Part shown: positions 7,893 to 15,865 of the stretch, one piece after another | How positions within the stretch are numbered: position 1 is the first letter of the stretch | How the letters are laid out: every line of letters starts with the position of its first letter | Source of the DNA: Schaalia sp. JY-X169 | Lineage (GTDB): Bacteria > Actinomycetota > Actinomycetes > Actinomycetales > Actinomycetaceae | DNA length: 64,000 nt | Assembly: GCF_014069575.1 (NCBI RefSeq) | Contig: NZ_CP059675.1 | Span: 2,170,001 to 2,234,000, forward strand | Reading direction: 5' to 3' | Position numbers and translations under genes: made by a program | The notes under the pieces: model-generated | Seen by the model: only the letters and a program-made list of their open reading frames with translations | Database searches by the model: none | Told to the model about the DNA's origin: nothing

Positions 7893-8978
7893 ATGACCAT
7901 TGTTGCACATGCCTACGATTTCGTTGTCGGGGTAGACACTCATGCAAGTAAACATGCTTTCAGTATTGTCGAAAGTCGCACACAAACAGAAGTTGATTGC
8001 GGGGAGTTCCCAGTCACTCCTGCGGGTTTCGCCCGGTCCATTAGTTGGCTGCGGCGGCGCACCAATCACAGTTGCAGGGTTTTGGTTTCGATGGAAGGTG
8101 TTAGCTCATTTGGGCAGACCCTGCGACTAGACCTGGAGCGAGAAGGCATCTTAGTAACGGAGGCTCCAAAACCACCTCATAGGGCAGGACGGATCGCGAA
8201 GAATGACTTCATTGATGCTCGCAGAGCCGCTACGAGCGTCATGGGGTGGGATGTTACTTCTCTCCAGATCCCCCGTTCTGGAGGAGTTCGTGAGGCTCTG
8301 CGTATCCTGGTTCAGGCACGTCATGGGCTCACCGTAGAGAACACTGCTCAGATCAACCGGCTCACTGCATTAGTGCGGACTAATGCGCTTGGCATCGATG
8401 CGCGCAGAGCTTTGGGACGCATCCAAATCAAAGCGATTGCGAAATGGCGGGTTCGCGCTGAGACCATTGACTTACAAGTTGCTCGGAGCGAAGCAGTGCG
8501 GCTCGCTAAGCTCATCATCGCGAACCGGGAGGCACTGACTGATAACAAAAACGCTATCGAAACTCTGGTGCAGCAGGTAGCACCGGCTCTTCTCACTATG
8601 AGGGGAATCGGCCCGGTTACTGCCGCCCAGTTCTATCTGGCCTGGTCCCACCATGATCGCATCCGTAGTGCAGCCGCATTCGTGGCTCTAGCAGGCGCGA
8701 ACCCGATCCCAGCATCATCAGGTAACAATCAGCGTTATCGTCTCAACCGAGGCGGTGACCGATCTTTGAACAATGCTTTGCACACAGTGGTCCTAGTTCG
8801 TATGCGCTACGACCAAGAGACCCAAGAATACGTCCAAAAACGCACCGCAGAAGGTAAGAGCAAACAAGAGATCATGCGCTGCCTGAAACGATACGTCTCC
8901 CGGCAGGTCTACCGCACCCTTCAAGCAGCCACAATCCCTGTCACAGCCGAAAGTGAAACCCACAAAATTCCCGCTTGA
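7893..8978 (+). CDS. IS110-family transposase (RuvC-like DEDD recombinase)
   Basis: A 361-aa transposase. The N-terminal RuvC-like domain shows the DEDD residues in VGVDTHASK, SMEGVSS and KNDFIDARRAA. The C-terminal Tnp domain begins near LLTMRGIGPVTAAQF and carries the serine-containing PASSGNN segment followed by RLNRGGDRSLNNALH. Length is normal for the family (about 340-400) and there are no stops, so the protein could be active. The ATG at 7893 follows TTAGGGAGG and matches family N-termini. An in-frame extension upstream to 7722 is unlike any family start and overlaps the bridge RNA region. IS110 enzymes are guided by a bridge RNA to recombine a circular donor with target DNA. Confidence 0.92.
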   Translation: MTIVAHAYDFVVGVDTHASKHAFSIVESRTQTEVDCGEFPVTPAGFARSISWLRRRTNHSCRVLVSMEGVSSFGQTLRLDLEREGILVTEAPKPPHRAGRIAKNDFIDARRAATSVMGWDVTSLQIPRSGGVREALRILVQARHGLTVENTAQINRLTALVRTNALGIDARRALGRIQIKAIAKWRVRAETIDLQVARSEAVRLAKLIIANREALTDNKNAIETLVQQVAPALLTMRGIGPVTAAQFYLAWSHHDRIRSAAAFVALAGANPIPASSGNNQRYRLNRGGDRSLNNALHTVVLVRMRYDQETQEYVQKRTAEGKSKQEIMRCLKRYVSRQVYRTLQAATIPVTAESETHKIPA

Positions 8979-8993
8979 CACACAATAGAAGAG

Positions 8994-9141
8994 TCACGAA
9001 AGGGGCTGTAGGTGGCGTTTGAATCCTCCGGTGTGGATGAGGCTGTGGTGGATGTAGTTTTGGAGGTTTCGGAATTCTAGGGCGATGCCGCGGAGGTGTT
9101 CGAGGAGTCGGTTGGGCTTTAGCGAGCCGGTTAGGGCATAC
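8994..9141 (-). pseudogene. ISL3-family transposase C-terminal remnant
   Basis: The minus strand, ending with a TGA at 8994-8996, reads LLEHLRGIALEFRNLQNY, then IHHSLIHTGGFKRHLQPLS. This resembles the C-termini of actinobacterial ISL3 transposases (LRxxALGFRNLxxYxxRSLxHSG). Upstream sequence quickly loses similarity and runs into a palindromic repeat at 9142. Only about 45 codons survive, so it is not functional. Confidence 0.65.
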
Positions 9142-9220
9142 GGAGCGGGTTTGGCTCACTTTGCCCTTAAATCACACCGTAATCTGGGCCAAACCCGCTC
9201 CCTTAGATCAAACCCGCTCC
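9142..9220. repeat. Family C 19-bp-period palindromic element, copy 1
   Basis: GGAGCGGGTTTG at 9142 has a degenerate partner CGAGCCGGTT 19 bp upstream (9123). Inverted copies CAAACCCGCTCC start at 9190 and 9209, again 19 bp apart. The element lies between the IS remnant and tRNA-Lys. Downstream, 9250-9297 holds three 16-bp tandem units beginning GCGCGRGGCGTG or GCGCGGGACGTG. Nothing else is seen up to the tRNA. Confidence 0.75.
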
Positions 9221-9311
9221 CTGAAGACTCCCGTCAACGGCTGGTGCAAGCGCGAGGCGTGGCAAGCGCGGGACGTGGTGGGCGCGGGGCGTGTCCCGCC
9301 CCCCAAATTTG

Positions 9312-9384
9312 TAGGCCCACCGGGACTCGAACCCGGAACCCACGGATTAAAAGTCCGTTGCTCTGCCAGTTGAGCTATAGGCCC
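9312..9384 (-). tRNA. tRNA-Lys (anticodon TTT)
   Basis: The reverse complement starts GGGCCTATAGCTC and folds as a cloverleaf. The acceptor pairs GGGCCTA with TGGGCCT and the D-arm is GCTCAACTGGCAGAGC. The anticodon arm is CGGAC-TTTTAAT-CCG with anticodon TTT. The T-arm is CCGGGTTCGAGTCCCGG and the discriminator base is A. The 3' CCA is not encoded. Length is 73 nt. Confidence 0.95.
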
Positions 9385-9534
9385 GCGCAGATCATTGTAG
9401 TGTGCGGCGCACCTCCCTCAAACCGCAGCGAGTGTGAAACACGTCGACCACGCCGGATCCCCTCACTCTCGCCCCCCAAATTGCGACCAAATCGCACTTG
9501 CGCGCACGCCCCTCCCCGGCGCTAGTGTTGCTCC

Positions 9535-12500
9535 ATGACCCGGGAAAATCCATCGCTTTCGCCATCCATCCAGGCCGTCCTCTTCGACCTCGACGGCGTC
9601 CTCACCCCAACCGCCACCATCCACGAGGAAGCGTGGCGCCGCCTCTTCAGCGACTACTTCGCTCGGAAGGGCGTTGCCCCCTACACGGACGATGACTACT
9701 TTGAACATCTGGACGGCCGGGCACGCTATGACGCGGTTGCGGCAATCTTGGCTTCTCGCGGCATCCAGGTTGCTTACGGTGATCCGGGGGACGCCCCTGA
9801 CGTAGAGACAATCTGCGGGCTGGGAAACCGTAAGAACTTCGAGTTCAACGAGGCCGTTGCCACATCTGGGGTCGCCCCATACCCAGGGTCTCTGCGCTTC
9901 CTGGACTACATCTTCAATGGCACCGAGGACGAGGGCGGAGCGCGAGACCCCTTGAAGGCGGCAGTCGTCTCCTCCTCAAAGAACGCCCCCGAGGTTTTGA
10001 AGGCCGCCGGGCTCTTTGACCACTTCCCCGTCATCGTCGACGGGAACGTCGCCGCTTCCCGCGGATTGGCAGGCAAACCTGCTCCCGATACCTACCTGGA
10101 TGCAGCCAAGCAGCTTGGTGTCGACCCAGCTGCCTGCGCGGTGGTCGAGGATGCCGTGTCTGGCGTCCAGGCCGGCCGCGGCGGAGACTTCGGGATGGTT
10201 ATCGGCGTGGATAGGGGCGCTGGCGCAGACGTCCTCGTCGAAAACGGAGCGACGGTTGTCGTGGCAGATCTTGCAGAACTGGTGCCAGAGGACTACCTCC
10301 CCACCGGATCGTTTCTGGGCGTGGATATTCCACCGCGCTTCCACCCAACCGATGATCCCGACTGGGTCATGGGCAACTCCCAGTTCGCCTCGGAGAACCC
10401 AGATGTTGAGGCCTCAGTCCTCGCCCTCACCAACGGATACTTGGGGATTCGCGGCAATCTCGGCTTGCGACGCGCGGGTGGATCCGACGGGACCTACCTC
10501 AACGGGCTGCACGAAACCTGGCCGATCGCTCACGCCGAGGACGCGTACGGTTTTGCCAGAATCGGCCAGTCAATGGTGACCCTGCCGGACGCCACCGGGT
10601 TCGACATCTTCGTGAACAGCGTGGCGATCACTGATTCGGCGCGCGGCTACCTTTCTGAGCAATCCCGAACGCTGGATCTTCACTCCGGAATCCTCTACGA
10701 AACAGCGCTGTGGCGGGGACGCGGAGCGGAAGAGGGTGTCAGCGTGCGGATCGAGCAACGCGCCGCCGTCGCCCTCTTTGACCCGCATCTGGCAACCATT
10801 GACCTGCGCGTCACCCCGCTCGAGGACGACTGCCAGATTGCGATCCGCTCTGTCGTCGAAACCCCCGCTCTGCCCCCCATCGAGCTCACCGAAGGGATCA
10901 CCCTGGAACTCGATGATCCCCGTAAGGCAAACCGACTTGTTCACGGTGCGGTGATTGAAACAGATGTCTTCACTGCTGACGAGTCCGCGTCGATCGCCTA
11001 CCAGGTGCGGGCTTCCCAGATGGCGGCGGCACTTGCCGTCAAGAACCAGGCGGCACTACTACCGGCCGGGAGTCACACTCAAGCGAAAGGGTCCGTGGCG
11101 ACCCCTGTCGCCGTGACCCCGATTGAGCCGGACGAGGGCGACACTCTGGCCTGGGCTGCCTCTGCGGGAGTTTGCAGAGGGGAGAGTCTTTCCTTGACTA
11201 AGACTCTGTCCTACGCGCGTGACGACCTCTTCGAAGAGCGCCCCGGAGATCCTGCCCCTGAGGCCGATGCCGCATTAGACGACACGCTCCGAGCGGACAA
11301 TCCCCCCTTCTTTGACCGCCAGTCGAGCGTGGTCGCCGCGCTGTGGGACCGCGGGGACGTCGTCATTGAGCTGGACGATACGGCGACACCGCGCCCCGGA
11401 GCGATCGTCGATCACCCTGACGAGGACAAAGCATCCATCCAGGCCCGTGTGCGCTGGTGCCTCTTCCAGCTCCTGCAGGCAACGGCCTGCCTAAAGGGGA
11501 CGGGCGTCCCAGCAAAGGGCCTCACCGGTTCCGGGTACGACGGGCACTACTTCTGGGATGCTGAGATCTACGTGCTGCCCTACCTGGTCTACGCCAACCC
11601 TTCGGCAGCTAGGCAGCTGCTCCACTACCGTTACCTGACACTGGATGCAGCAAGGGTTCGCGCCTCTGAAATGAGCGAGGAAGGGGCTCTCTTCCCCTGG
11701 CGCACCATCGCAGGACCAGAGTCGTCTGCCTACTACCCTGCGGGCACGGCTCAATACCATATCGATGCCGCAGTCTCGTATGCCATCAATCAGTACCTCA
11801 ACGCCACAGGTGACACTGACTTCCTGTTGACCGAGGCCATCGATATCCTGGTTGAGACGTCAAGGATGTGGCTCTCCCTGGGCTTCCTCAGTGGACGCGA
11901 CCTACGTTTCCACATCCATGGAGTCACAGGACCGGACGAGTACACGGCCGTCGTCAACGACAACCTGTACACCAACGTGATGGCGAAAGCGAACCTGCAT
12001 TCTGCCGCCCGCTGGCTGAAGAAGATTGAAGACGAACACCCCGAAGAGTACGAGGCCGTTATTCGTCGCCTCGCCCTCTCAGATGCAGAGGTCGCCTCAT
12101 TCACTGAGATCGCAGACAAGATGTTCATCCCGTGGAACGACGCACTCGGTTTACATTCGCAAGATGAAGCGTTCCTCGAGAAGCAGGTGTGGGACTTTGA
12201 GGCAACCCCTCCAAGCAACTATCCCCTGCTGCTGAACTATCATCCGCTGGTGATCTACAGACACCAGGTGTTGAAACAGTCGGATACCGTCCTCGCCCTC
12301 TACCTGCTGGGATCTCAGTTCTCCCCAGAAGACAAGCTGGCGAACTTCGATTACTACGATGCAATCACCACGGGTGACTCTTCACTATCGGCAGCCGCAC
12401 AGTCGATTGTGGCAGCCGAGGTCGGGCACCCGGAGTTGGCGGCCGACTACTTTGAAAGGCTCCTCAATCTGGACCTTGCGGACCTACATCGCAACACGGA

Positions 12501-12771
12501 CGTCGGTGTCCATATCGCATCGTTGGGAGGAACCTGGAGCACCCTCATCATGGGCTTCGCCGGACTCCGCGACGACACGGGAACCCTCCGCTTCGCCCCG
12601 CGGCTTCCTGTGAACTGGGTGGGGATGACGTTCTCTCTGGAGCTTGACGGCTACCCGCTTGATGTTCACGTCTCTCGAACCGGGGTTGATTTTGAGTATC
12701 GCGCGCCCTCGGACCGACAAGTTGAGGTCGAGGTCGAAGGCGAGAATCAGATCGTGTGGGGGAACCGTTAG
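9535..12771 (+). CDS. HAD beta-phosphoglucomutase fused to GH65 disaccharide phosphorylase
   Basis: A 1078-aa two-domain cytoplasmic enzyme. Residues about 1-245 form a HAD phosphomutase: motif I FDLDGVLTPTATIHEEAW, cap motif DGRARYDAV, VSSSKNAPEV, AGKPAPDTYLDAA and AVVEDAVSGVQAG. Residues about 260-1078 form a glycoside hydrolase family 65 phosphorylase: SGYDGHYFWDAEIYVLPYL and the catalytic general-acid Glu in HGVTGPDEYTAVVNDNLYTN. GH65 enzymes phosphorolyse maltose, trehalose, kojibiose or trehalose 6-phosphate, releasing beta-glucose 1-phosphate. The fused beta-PGM would convert that to glucose 6-phosphate, so both steps sit on one chain. The exact disaccharide is not evident. No clear Shine-Dalgarno precedes the ATG. 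A GH13 glucosidase lies at 61-63 kb. Confidence 0.9.
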   Translation: MTRENPSLSPSIQAVLFDLDGVLTPTATIHEEAWRRLFSDYFARKGVAPYTDDDYFEHLDGRARYDAVAAILASRGIQVAYGDPGDAPDVETICGLGNRKNFEFNEAVATSGVAPYPGSLRFLDYIFNGTEDEGGARDPLKAAVVSSSKNAPEVLKAAGLFDHFPVIVDGNVAASRGLAGKPAPDTYLDAAKQLGVDPAACAVVEDAVSGVQAGRGGDFGMVIGVDRGAGADVLVENGATVVVADLAELVPEDYLPTGSFLGVDIPPRFHPTDDPDWVMGNSQFASENPDVEASVLALTNGYLGIRGNLGLRRAGGSDGTYLNGLHETWPIAHAEDAYGFARIGQSMVTLPDATGFDIFVNSVAITDSARGYLSEQSRTLDLHSGILYETALWRGRGAEEGVSVRIEQRAAVALFDPHLATIDLRVTPLEDDCQIAIRSVVETPALPPIELTEGITLELDDPRKANRLVHGAVIETDVFTADESASIAYQVRASQMAAALAVKNQAALLPAGSHTQAKGSVATPVAVTPIEPDEGDTLAWAASAGVCRGESLSLTKTLSYARDDLFEERPGDPAPEADAALDDTLRADNPPFFDRQSSVVAALWDRGDVVIELDDTATPRPGAIVDHPDEDKASIQARVRWCLFQLLQATACLKGTGVPAKGLTGSGYDGHYFWDAEIYVLPYLVYANPSAARQLLHYRYLTLDAARVRASEMSEEGALFPWRTIAGPESSAYYPAGTAQYHIDAAVSYAINQYLNATGDTDFLLTEAIDILVETSRMWLSLGFLSGRDLRFHIHGVTGPDEYTAVVNDNLYTNVMAKANLHSAARWLKKIEDEHPEEYEAVIRRLALSDAEVASFTEIADKMFIPWNDALGLHSQDEAFLEKQVWDFEATPPSNYPLLLNYHPLVIYRHQVLKQSDTVLALYLLGSQFSPEDKLANFDYYDAITTGDSSLSAAAQSIVAAEVGHPELAADYFERLLNLDLADLHRNTDVGVHIASLGGTWSTLIMGFAGLRDDTGTLRFAPRLPVNWVGMTFSLELDGYPLDVHVSRTGVDFEYRAPSDRQVEVEVEGENQIVWGNR

Positions 12772-12785
12772 GCCCCATTGACAAC

Positions 12786-12819
12786 AATGCCCCGTTCCAC
12801 TTGTGGATCGGGGCATTTG
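12786..12819. terminator. Terminator hairpin between GH65 and bS22 genes
   Basis: AATGCCCCG (12786-12794) pairs with CGGGGCATT (12809-12817), with a 14-nt loop and a short T-run on the plus strand. It lies between convergent genes and can serve the plus-strand GH65 transcript. On the minus strand the T-run is poor. Confidence 0.7.
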
Positions 12820-12834
12820 TAGACCTGCGTCAGG

Positions 12835-12933
12835 TTACTTCTTGTTGCGACGCTGGTGGCGGGTCTTGCGCAGCATCTTGCGGTGCTTCTTCTTCGACAT
12901 CCTCTTGCGGCGCTTCTTGACCACTGAACCCAT
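12835..12933 (-). CDS. Small basic ribosomal protein bS22 (AURKAIP1/COX24-type, 32 aa)
   Basis: A 32-residue, very Lys/Arg-rich peptide that begins [20 protein letters not shown] and ends TRHQRRNKK. This is the AURKAIP1/COX24-like peptide found in actinobacterial ribosomes at the small-subunit/large-subunit interface (bS22 in mycobacteria). A strong GGAGGGAG Shine-Dalgarno lies 8 bases before the ATG at 12933. Its neighbour at 13118 encodes a BldC-like HTH protein; the same pairing is known in mycobacteria (Rv0500A/Rv0500B), which supports the call. It is too short for ordinary gene finders. Confidence 0.93.
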   Translation of the reverse strand: MGSVVKKRRKRMSKKKHRKMLRKTRHQRRNKK

Positions 12934-13117
12934 AGGGTCACTCCCTCCAACAACATCACATCTGAAATGGTAGCAACCCTGCGGGCCCCACCAACTTGAC
13001 TTTGAACGCCCCTACTTTACTACGAGAGACGGAAACAACACACTCTCGGCCGGAAACAAGCGCAAACTCACAAGAAATTGAAGTGTTTAGCTCGACCGTG
13101 CGTCCTCATCGGGGGAA

Positions 13118-13327
13118 CTAACTACCGACCTCGCCCTGCTCATCTGCTGTCCATGACGCGTCAAGCAGGTGATCCACTGCGCCCTGAGGGACTCGGAAAC
13201 TCTTTCCCACGCGAATCGCGGGGAGCTCACCGGCATGGATTAAGCGGTAAACCGTCATCTTGGACACCCTCATGACGTCCGCCACTTCACTGACCGTCAT
13301 GAAGCGGGGCGAAGGTTGAGTTTCCAT
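13118..13327 (-). CDS. BldC-like / excisionase-family helix-turn-helix protein
   Basis: A 69-aa protein consisting almost entirely of a MerR-like winged HTH: RFMTVSEVADVMRVSKMTVY, RLIHAGELPAIRVGKSFRVP and a C-terminal helix AVDHLLDASW. This is the BldC/excisionase-type fold conserved in actinobacteria, where BldC homologues bind DNA cooperatively and control development or growth genes. There is no integrase nearby, so a phage excisionase role is unlikely. The gene is upstream of bS22 on the same strand (185 bp apart) and divergent from trkH. Between 12934 and 13117 nothing else is recognised. Confidence 0.85.
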   Translation of the reverse strand: METQPSPRFMTVSEVADVMRVSKMTVYRLIHAGELPAIRVGKSFRVPQGAVDHLLDASWTADEQGEVGS

Positions 13328-13473
13328 CGACTTACCTTATCCCAGAGCAGAGGAAGAGACTGACTATACTTCGGCGAGTCTGACACGAGCCAAATCCGCC
13401 GCTACAGACCATAGACTGAATACTATCCCACGATTGCCACCGGGGAACACAGTTCACTAAGGGGTGTGGTCCA

Positions 13474-15006
13474 TTGGGCTCACGACGAAATAGCACCGGC
13501 CATAGTTCAGGCTGGCGTCGCGACCCCCTGCGCACAGAAGCCCTCGACACCGCACCTCACGACATCCATTTTGCCGAGGCAGAACCTGTCGATAGAGCTC
13601 CAACTCCGCTGCGTACGGACCATCTCTTGATTCGCTCCGGTGAAGGCCACTCATTCTTCTATCGTTCCCAACTCAGCTTCAACCAGTATGCCTTGCGCTA
13701 CCCGGCCAGGCTCACCCTGCTGGTGTTCTCCCTCCTCATCATCTTGATCACCGGGCTATTGCTACTACCCATTGCCAACACTCAGGGGGGCATAACTCCA
13801 TTCATTGACGCTTTCTTCACGGCCGTTTCCGCCGTCTGTGTCACCGGCCTCACCGTTGTCGATACTGCTACGTACTGGACCATGTTCGGCCAGATTGTCA
13901 TAGCAATCGGGATCACCCTTGGCGGCCTGGGAGTGATGACCATGGCGTCACTCCTTACCCTTGCGGTGTCACGAAGACTCGGCCTCACGCAGCGCCTACT
14001 TTCCCAAGACGACACCCAGGGTCGTCTGGGTGACGCGCTCACCCTAATCCGCGGCGTCCTCGTCACTACACTTGTTGCCGAGGTCGTGCTCTTCATAATC
14101 GTCGCGCCTGCATTCCTTCGCCAAGGCCACTCGGTGTGGAGATCGATTTGGGAGGCGCTCTTCATGTCAATCTCCGCCTTCAACAACGCCGGTTTTGTGG
14201 TCATGGAAGAGGGACTGGCGGCATACGTTGGCAACTGGCTGGTGATGCTTCCCCTGATCCTTGCGGCGTTTGTTGGGGCTATTGGCTTTCCTGTAATCGT
14301 GGACCTGCGCAGGCGCTGGAGGCACCCGAAGTCCCTATCGCTCCACTCGAAGATCACCCTCACGACATACATCGCTCTGGCCGTCGCGACCGGTCTGATT
14401 ATCGCCGCCCTCGAATGGAATAACCCTTACACATTCGGGGACTTGAACTTCTCTGAGAAGGCCCTCAACACCATCGTCGGTGCAATAAACACGAGGTCGC
14501 TGGGGATCAGCGCCATCGATGTTTCCCAGATGACGGGCGCATCATGGCTGGTGCAGGACATATCGATGTTCATTGGTGGTGGCTCCGGCTCCCATGCCGG
14601 TGGCATCAAGGTCACAACGTTCACCATCCTGGTGTTGGCAGCGTGGGCTGAAGCCCGAGGCCGCAGGGATGTTGAAGCATTCCGCAGGCGCCTTCCCCAG
14701 AACACAATTCGTCAGGCCGTTGCAGTCCTGCTTGTGGCGGTCGTCCTCGTCCTCAGTGTCTCCGCAATCCTCCTGGTGATCACTCCATTTACGCTGGACC
14801 GCATTCTCTTCGAGGTGATCAGCGCTTTCGGCACGGTGGGACTTTCAACCGGGATAACTTCTGCATTGCCTCCAGCAGCCAAGCTGCTTCTTGCACTGGT
14901 GATGGTCGTTGGACGTGTGGGACCCATGACATTTGCTGCGGGACTAGCGCTGCGTGAGCGCAGGAGCTTCATACGTATGCCCGAGGAGCGCCCAATTGTT
15001 GGCTAA
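13474..15006 (+). CDS. TrkH/KtrB-type potassium uptake channel subunit
   Basis: A 510-aa membrane protein with the fourfold M1-P-M2 organisation of the Trk/Ktr/HKT superfamily. Selectivity-filter-like segments are visible in the repeats: AVCVTGLTVVD, AFNNAGFVVM, NTRSLGISAID and FGTVGLSTGI. About 55 hydrophilic residues precede the first helix (RLTLLVFSLLIILITGLLLLP). The start is TTG at 13474, after AAGGGGTGTGG; a shorter form is possible. It transports K+ into the cell, gated by the cytosolic ring protein encoded 41 bp downstream. Confidence 0.9.
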   Translation: MGSRRNSTGHSSGWRRDPLRTEALDTAPHDIHFAEAEPVDRAPTPLRTDHLLIRSGEGHSFFYRSQLSFNQYALRYPARLTLLVFSLLIILITGLLLLPIANTQGGITPFIDAFFTAVSAVCVTGLTVVDTATYWTMFGQIVIAIGITLGGLGVMTMASLLTLAVSRRLGLTQRLLSQDDTQGRLGDALTLIRGVLVTTLVAEVVLFIIVAPAFLRQGHSVWRSIWEALFMSISAFNNAGFVVMEEGLAAYVGNWLVMLPLILAAFVGAIGFPVIVDLRRRWRHPKSLSLHSKITLTTYIALAVATGLIIAALEWNNPYTFGDLNFSEKALNTIVGAINTRSLGISAIDVSQMTGASWLVQDISMFIGGGSGSHAGGIKVTTFTILVLAAWAEARGRRDVEAFRRRLPQNTIRQAVAVLLVAVVLVLSVSAILLVITPFTLDRILFEVISAFGTVGLSTGITSALPPAAKLLLALVMVVGRVGPMTFAAGLALRERRSFIRMPEERPIVG

Positions 15007-15047
15007 CACTTCAACCAGAATGCCACGGTGTTTACTAAGGAGTAGCA

Positions 15048-15719
15048 ATGGCACAGCGAGCTAGGAAGACCAGCGGGACGTTGGTTGTGGGACTGGGACG
15101 ATTCGGGGCGGCCGTCGCCGTGACGCTGGAGCACCTGGGTTTTGAGGTCCTTGCGATGGAGAAGCAGAACAGCCGCGTCCACCATTTCAGTGGCACGCTG
15201 CCACTGGTTCAAGGCGATGGAACGGATCCTGAGGCATTGGACCAGGCGGGGGCGCAGGACTTTTCCTCCGCGGTGGTTGGGGTGGGTTCCTCACTGGAAG
15301 CGTCAGTCCTCATTACCGCAAACCTTGTCGACCTCGGAGTTGAGAGCATTTGGGCAAAGGCCATTTCACGGGAACACGGACGAATCCTGCGGCGTATCGG
15401 TGCGCACCACGTTGTGTATCCGGAGTATGACGCTGGGCAACGAACCGCGCACCTTGTTGGCGGGCAGATGCTTGACTACATAGAGATGGACAAGTCGGAG
15501 TTTGTCATCGCAAAGATGCGCCCACCTCGTGAACTTGAGGGATTCACGCTTGGAGAATCGATGGTGCAGACCAAGTACGGGGTTCGCGTCATCAGTTTGA
15601 TGAGGTCGGGGAAGGCTTTTCAGTATGCAGACGCGCAAACACGTGTCGATCGTGAAGATGTCTTGGTAGTCTCTGGCAACTCGCTTGATGTGATTCGTTT
15701 CTCTGAGCGTCCCAGGTAG
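15048..15719 (+). CDS. KtrA/TrkA-type potassium uptake regulator (RCK protein)
   Basis: A 223-aa cytosolic protein. Residues about 8-140 are a Rossmann RCK_N domain with the nucleotide-binding VVGLGRFGAAVA, an acidic residue after beta-2 (AMEK) and QGDGTDPEAL. Residues about 145-223 are an RCK_C domain (PRELEGFTLGESMVQTKYGV and VSGNSLDVIRF). KtrA octameric rings gate the TrkH/KtrB channel in response to ATP/ADP, and RCK_C domains of this type are known c-di-AMP receptors. The gene follows trkH with an AAGGAG ribosome site and precedes radA-disA. The latter encodes the c-di-AMP synthase. Confidence 0.9.
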   Translation: MAQRARKTSGTLVVGLGRFGAAVAVTLEHLGFEVLAMEKQNSRVHHFSGTLPLVQGDGTDPEALDQAGAQDFSSAVVGVGSSLEASVLITANLVDLGVESIWAKAISREHGRILRRIGAHHVVYPEYDAGQRTAHLVGGQMLDYIEMDKSEFVIAKMRPPRELEGFTLGESMVQTKYGVRVISLMRSGKAFQYADAQTRVDREDVLVVSGNSLDVIRFSERPR

Positions 15720-15740
15720 ATCCCTCTGGGTGACCGTAGT

Positions 15741-15788
15741 CAGGCGGTCGGTGTTTTCCCCAGAGCTGCGCAGGCGGTGTTTTCCCCA
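15741..15788 (+). repeat. Short direct repeat between ktrA and radA
   Basis: CAGGCGGTCGGTGTTTTCCC (15741-15760) and CAGGCGGTGTTTTCCC (15771-15786), each followed by CA, form a direct repeat that differs by a 4-bp insertion. It occupies the 146-bp gap before radA. It may be a duplicated operator or simple slippage. Confidence 0.45.
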
Positions 15789-15865
15789 ACGATGCCCTGG
15801 CGATCCTGTGATGTCGGAACCGTCTTGTAGCCTCGGGTGATGAACGGTAGAAAGTGGGCGCTGTG

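Larger units (their letters stand above)
7600..9141. mobile_element. Nested insertion: IS110-family element inside an ISL3-family remnant
   Basis: GGCTCTTCTG, the typical start of ISL3-family terminal repeats, occurs at 7600-7609 and again at 7681-7690. A decayed ISL3-type transposase C-terminus, reading leftward, occupies 8994-9141. Between them lies an intact IS110-type transposase gene with a long non-coding leader. The simplest reading is that an ISL3 copy (left end near 7600, transposase on the minus strand) was entered by the IS110 element, leaving the transposase tail beyond the right junction and losing the rest. GACTCTTCTAT on the minus strand (8985-8995) resembles the left repeat. 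Exact IS110 ends cannot be fixed, because this family lacks regular terminal repeats and target duplications. Confidence 0.65.

Noticed and set aside
9312-9384. tRNA-Lys as an integration (att) site
   Set aside because: There is no integrase and no repeated tRNA end nearby; the adjacent mobile DNA is of IS type.
13118-13327. Phage excisionase
   Set aside because: The HTH resembles excisionases, but the neighbour is bS22 and no phage genes occur, so BldC-like is the better reading.
13328-13473. c-di-AMP riboswitch before trkH
   Set aside because: The leader is under 150 bp and lacks the ydaO conserved segments.
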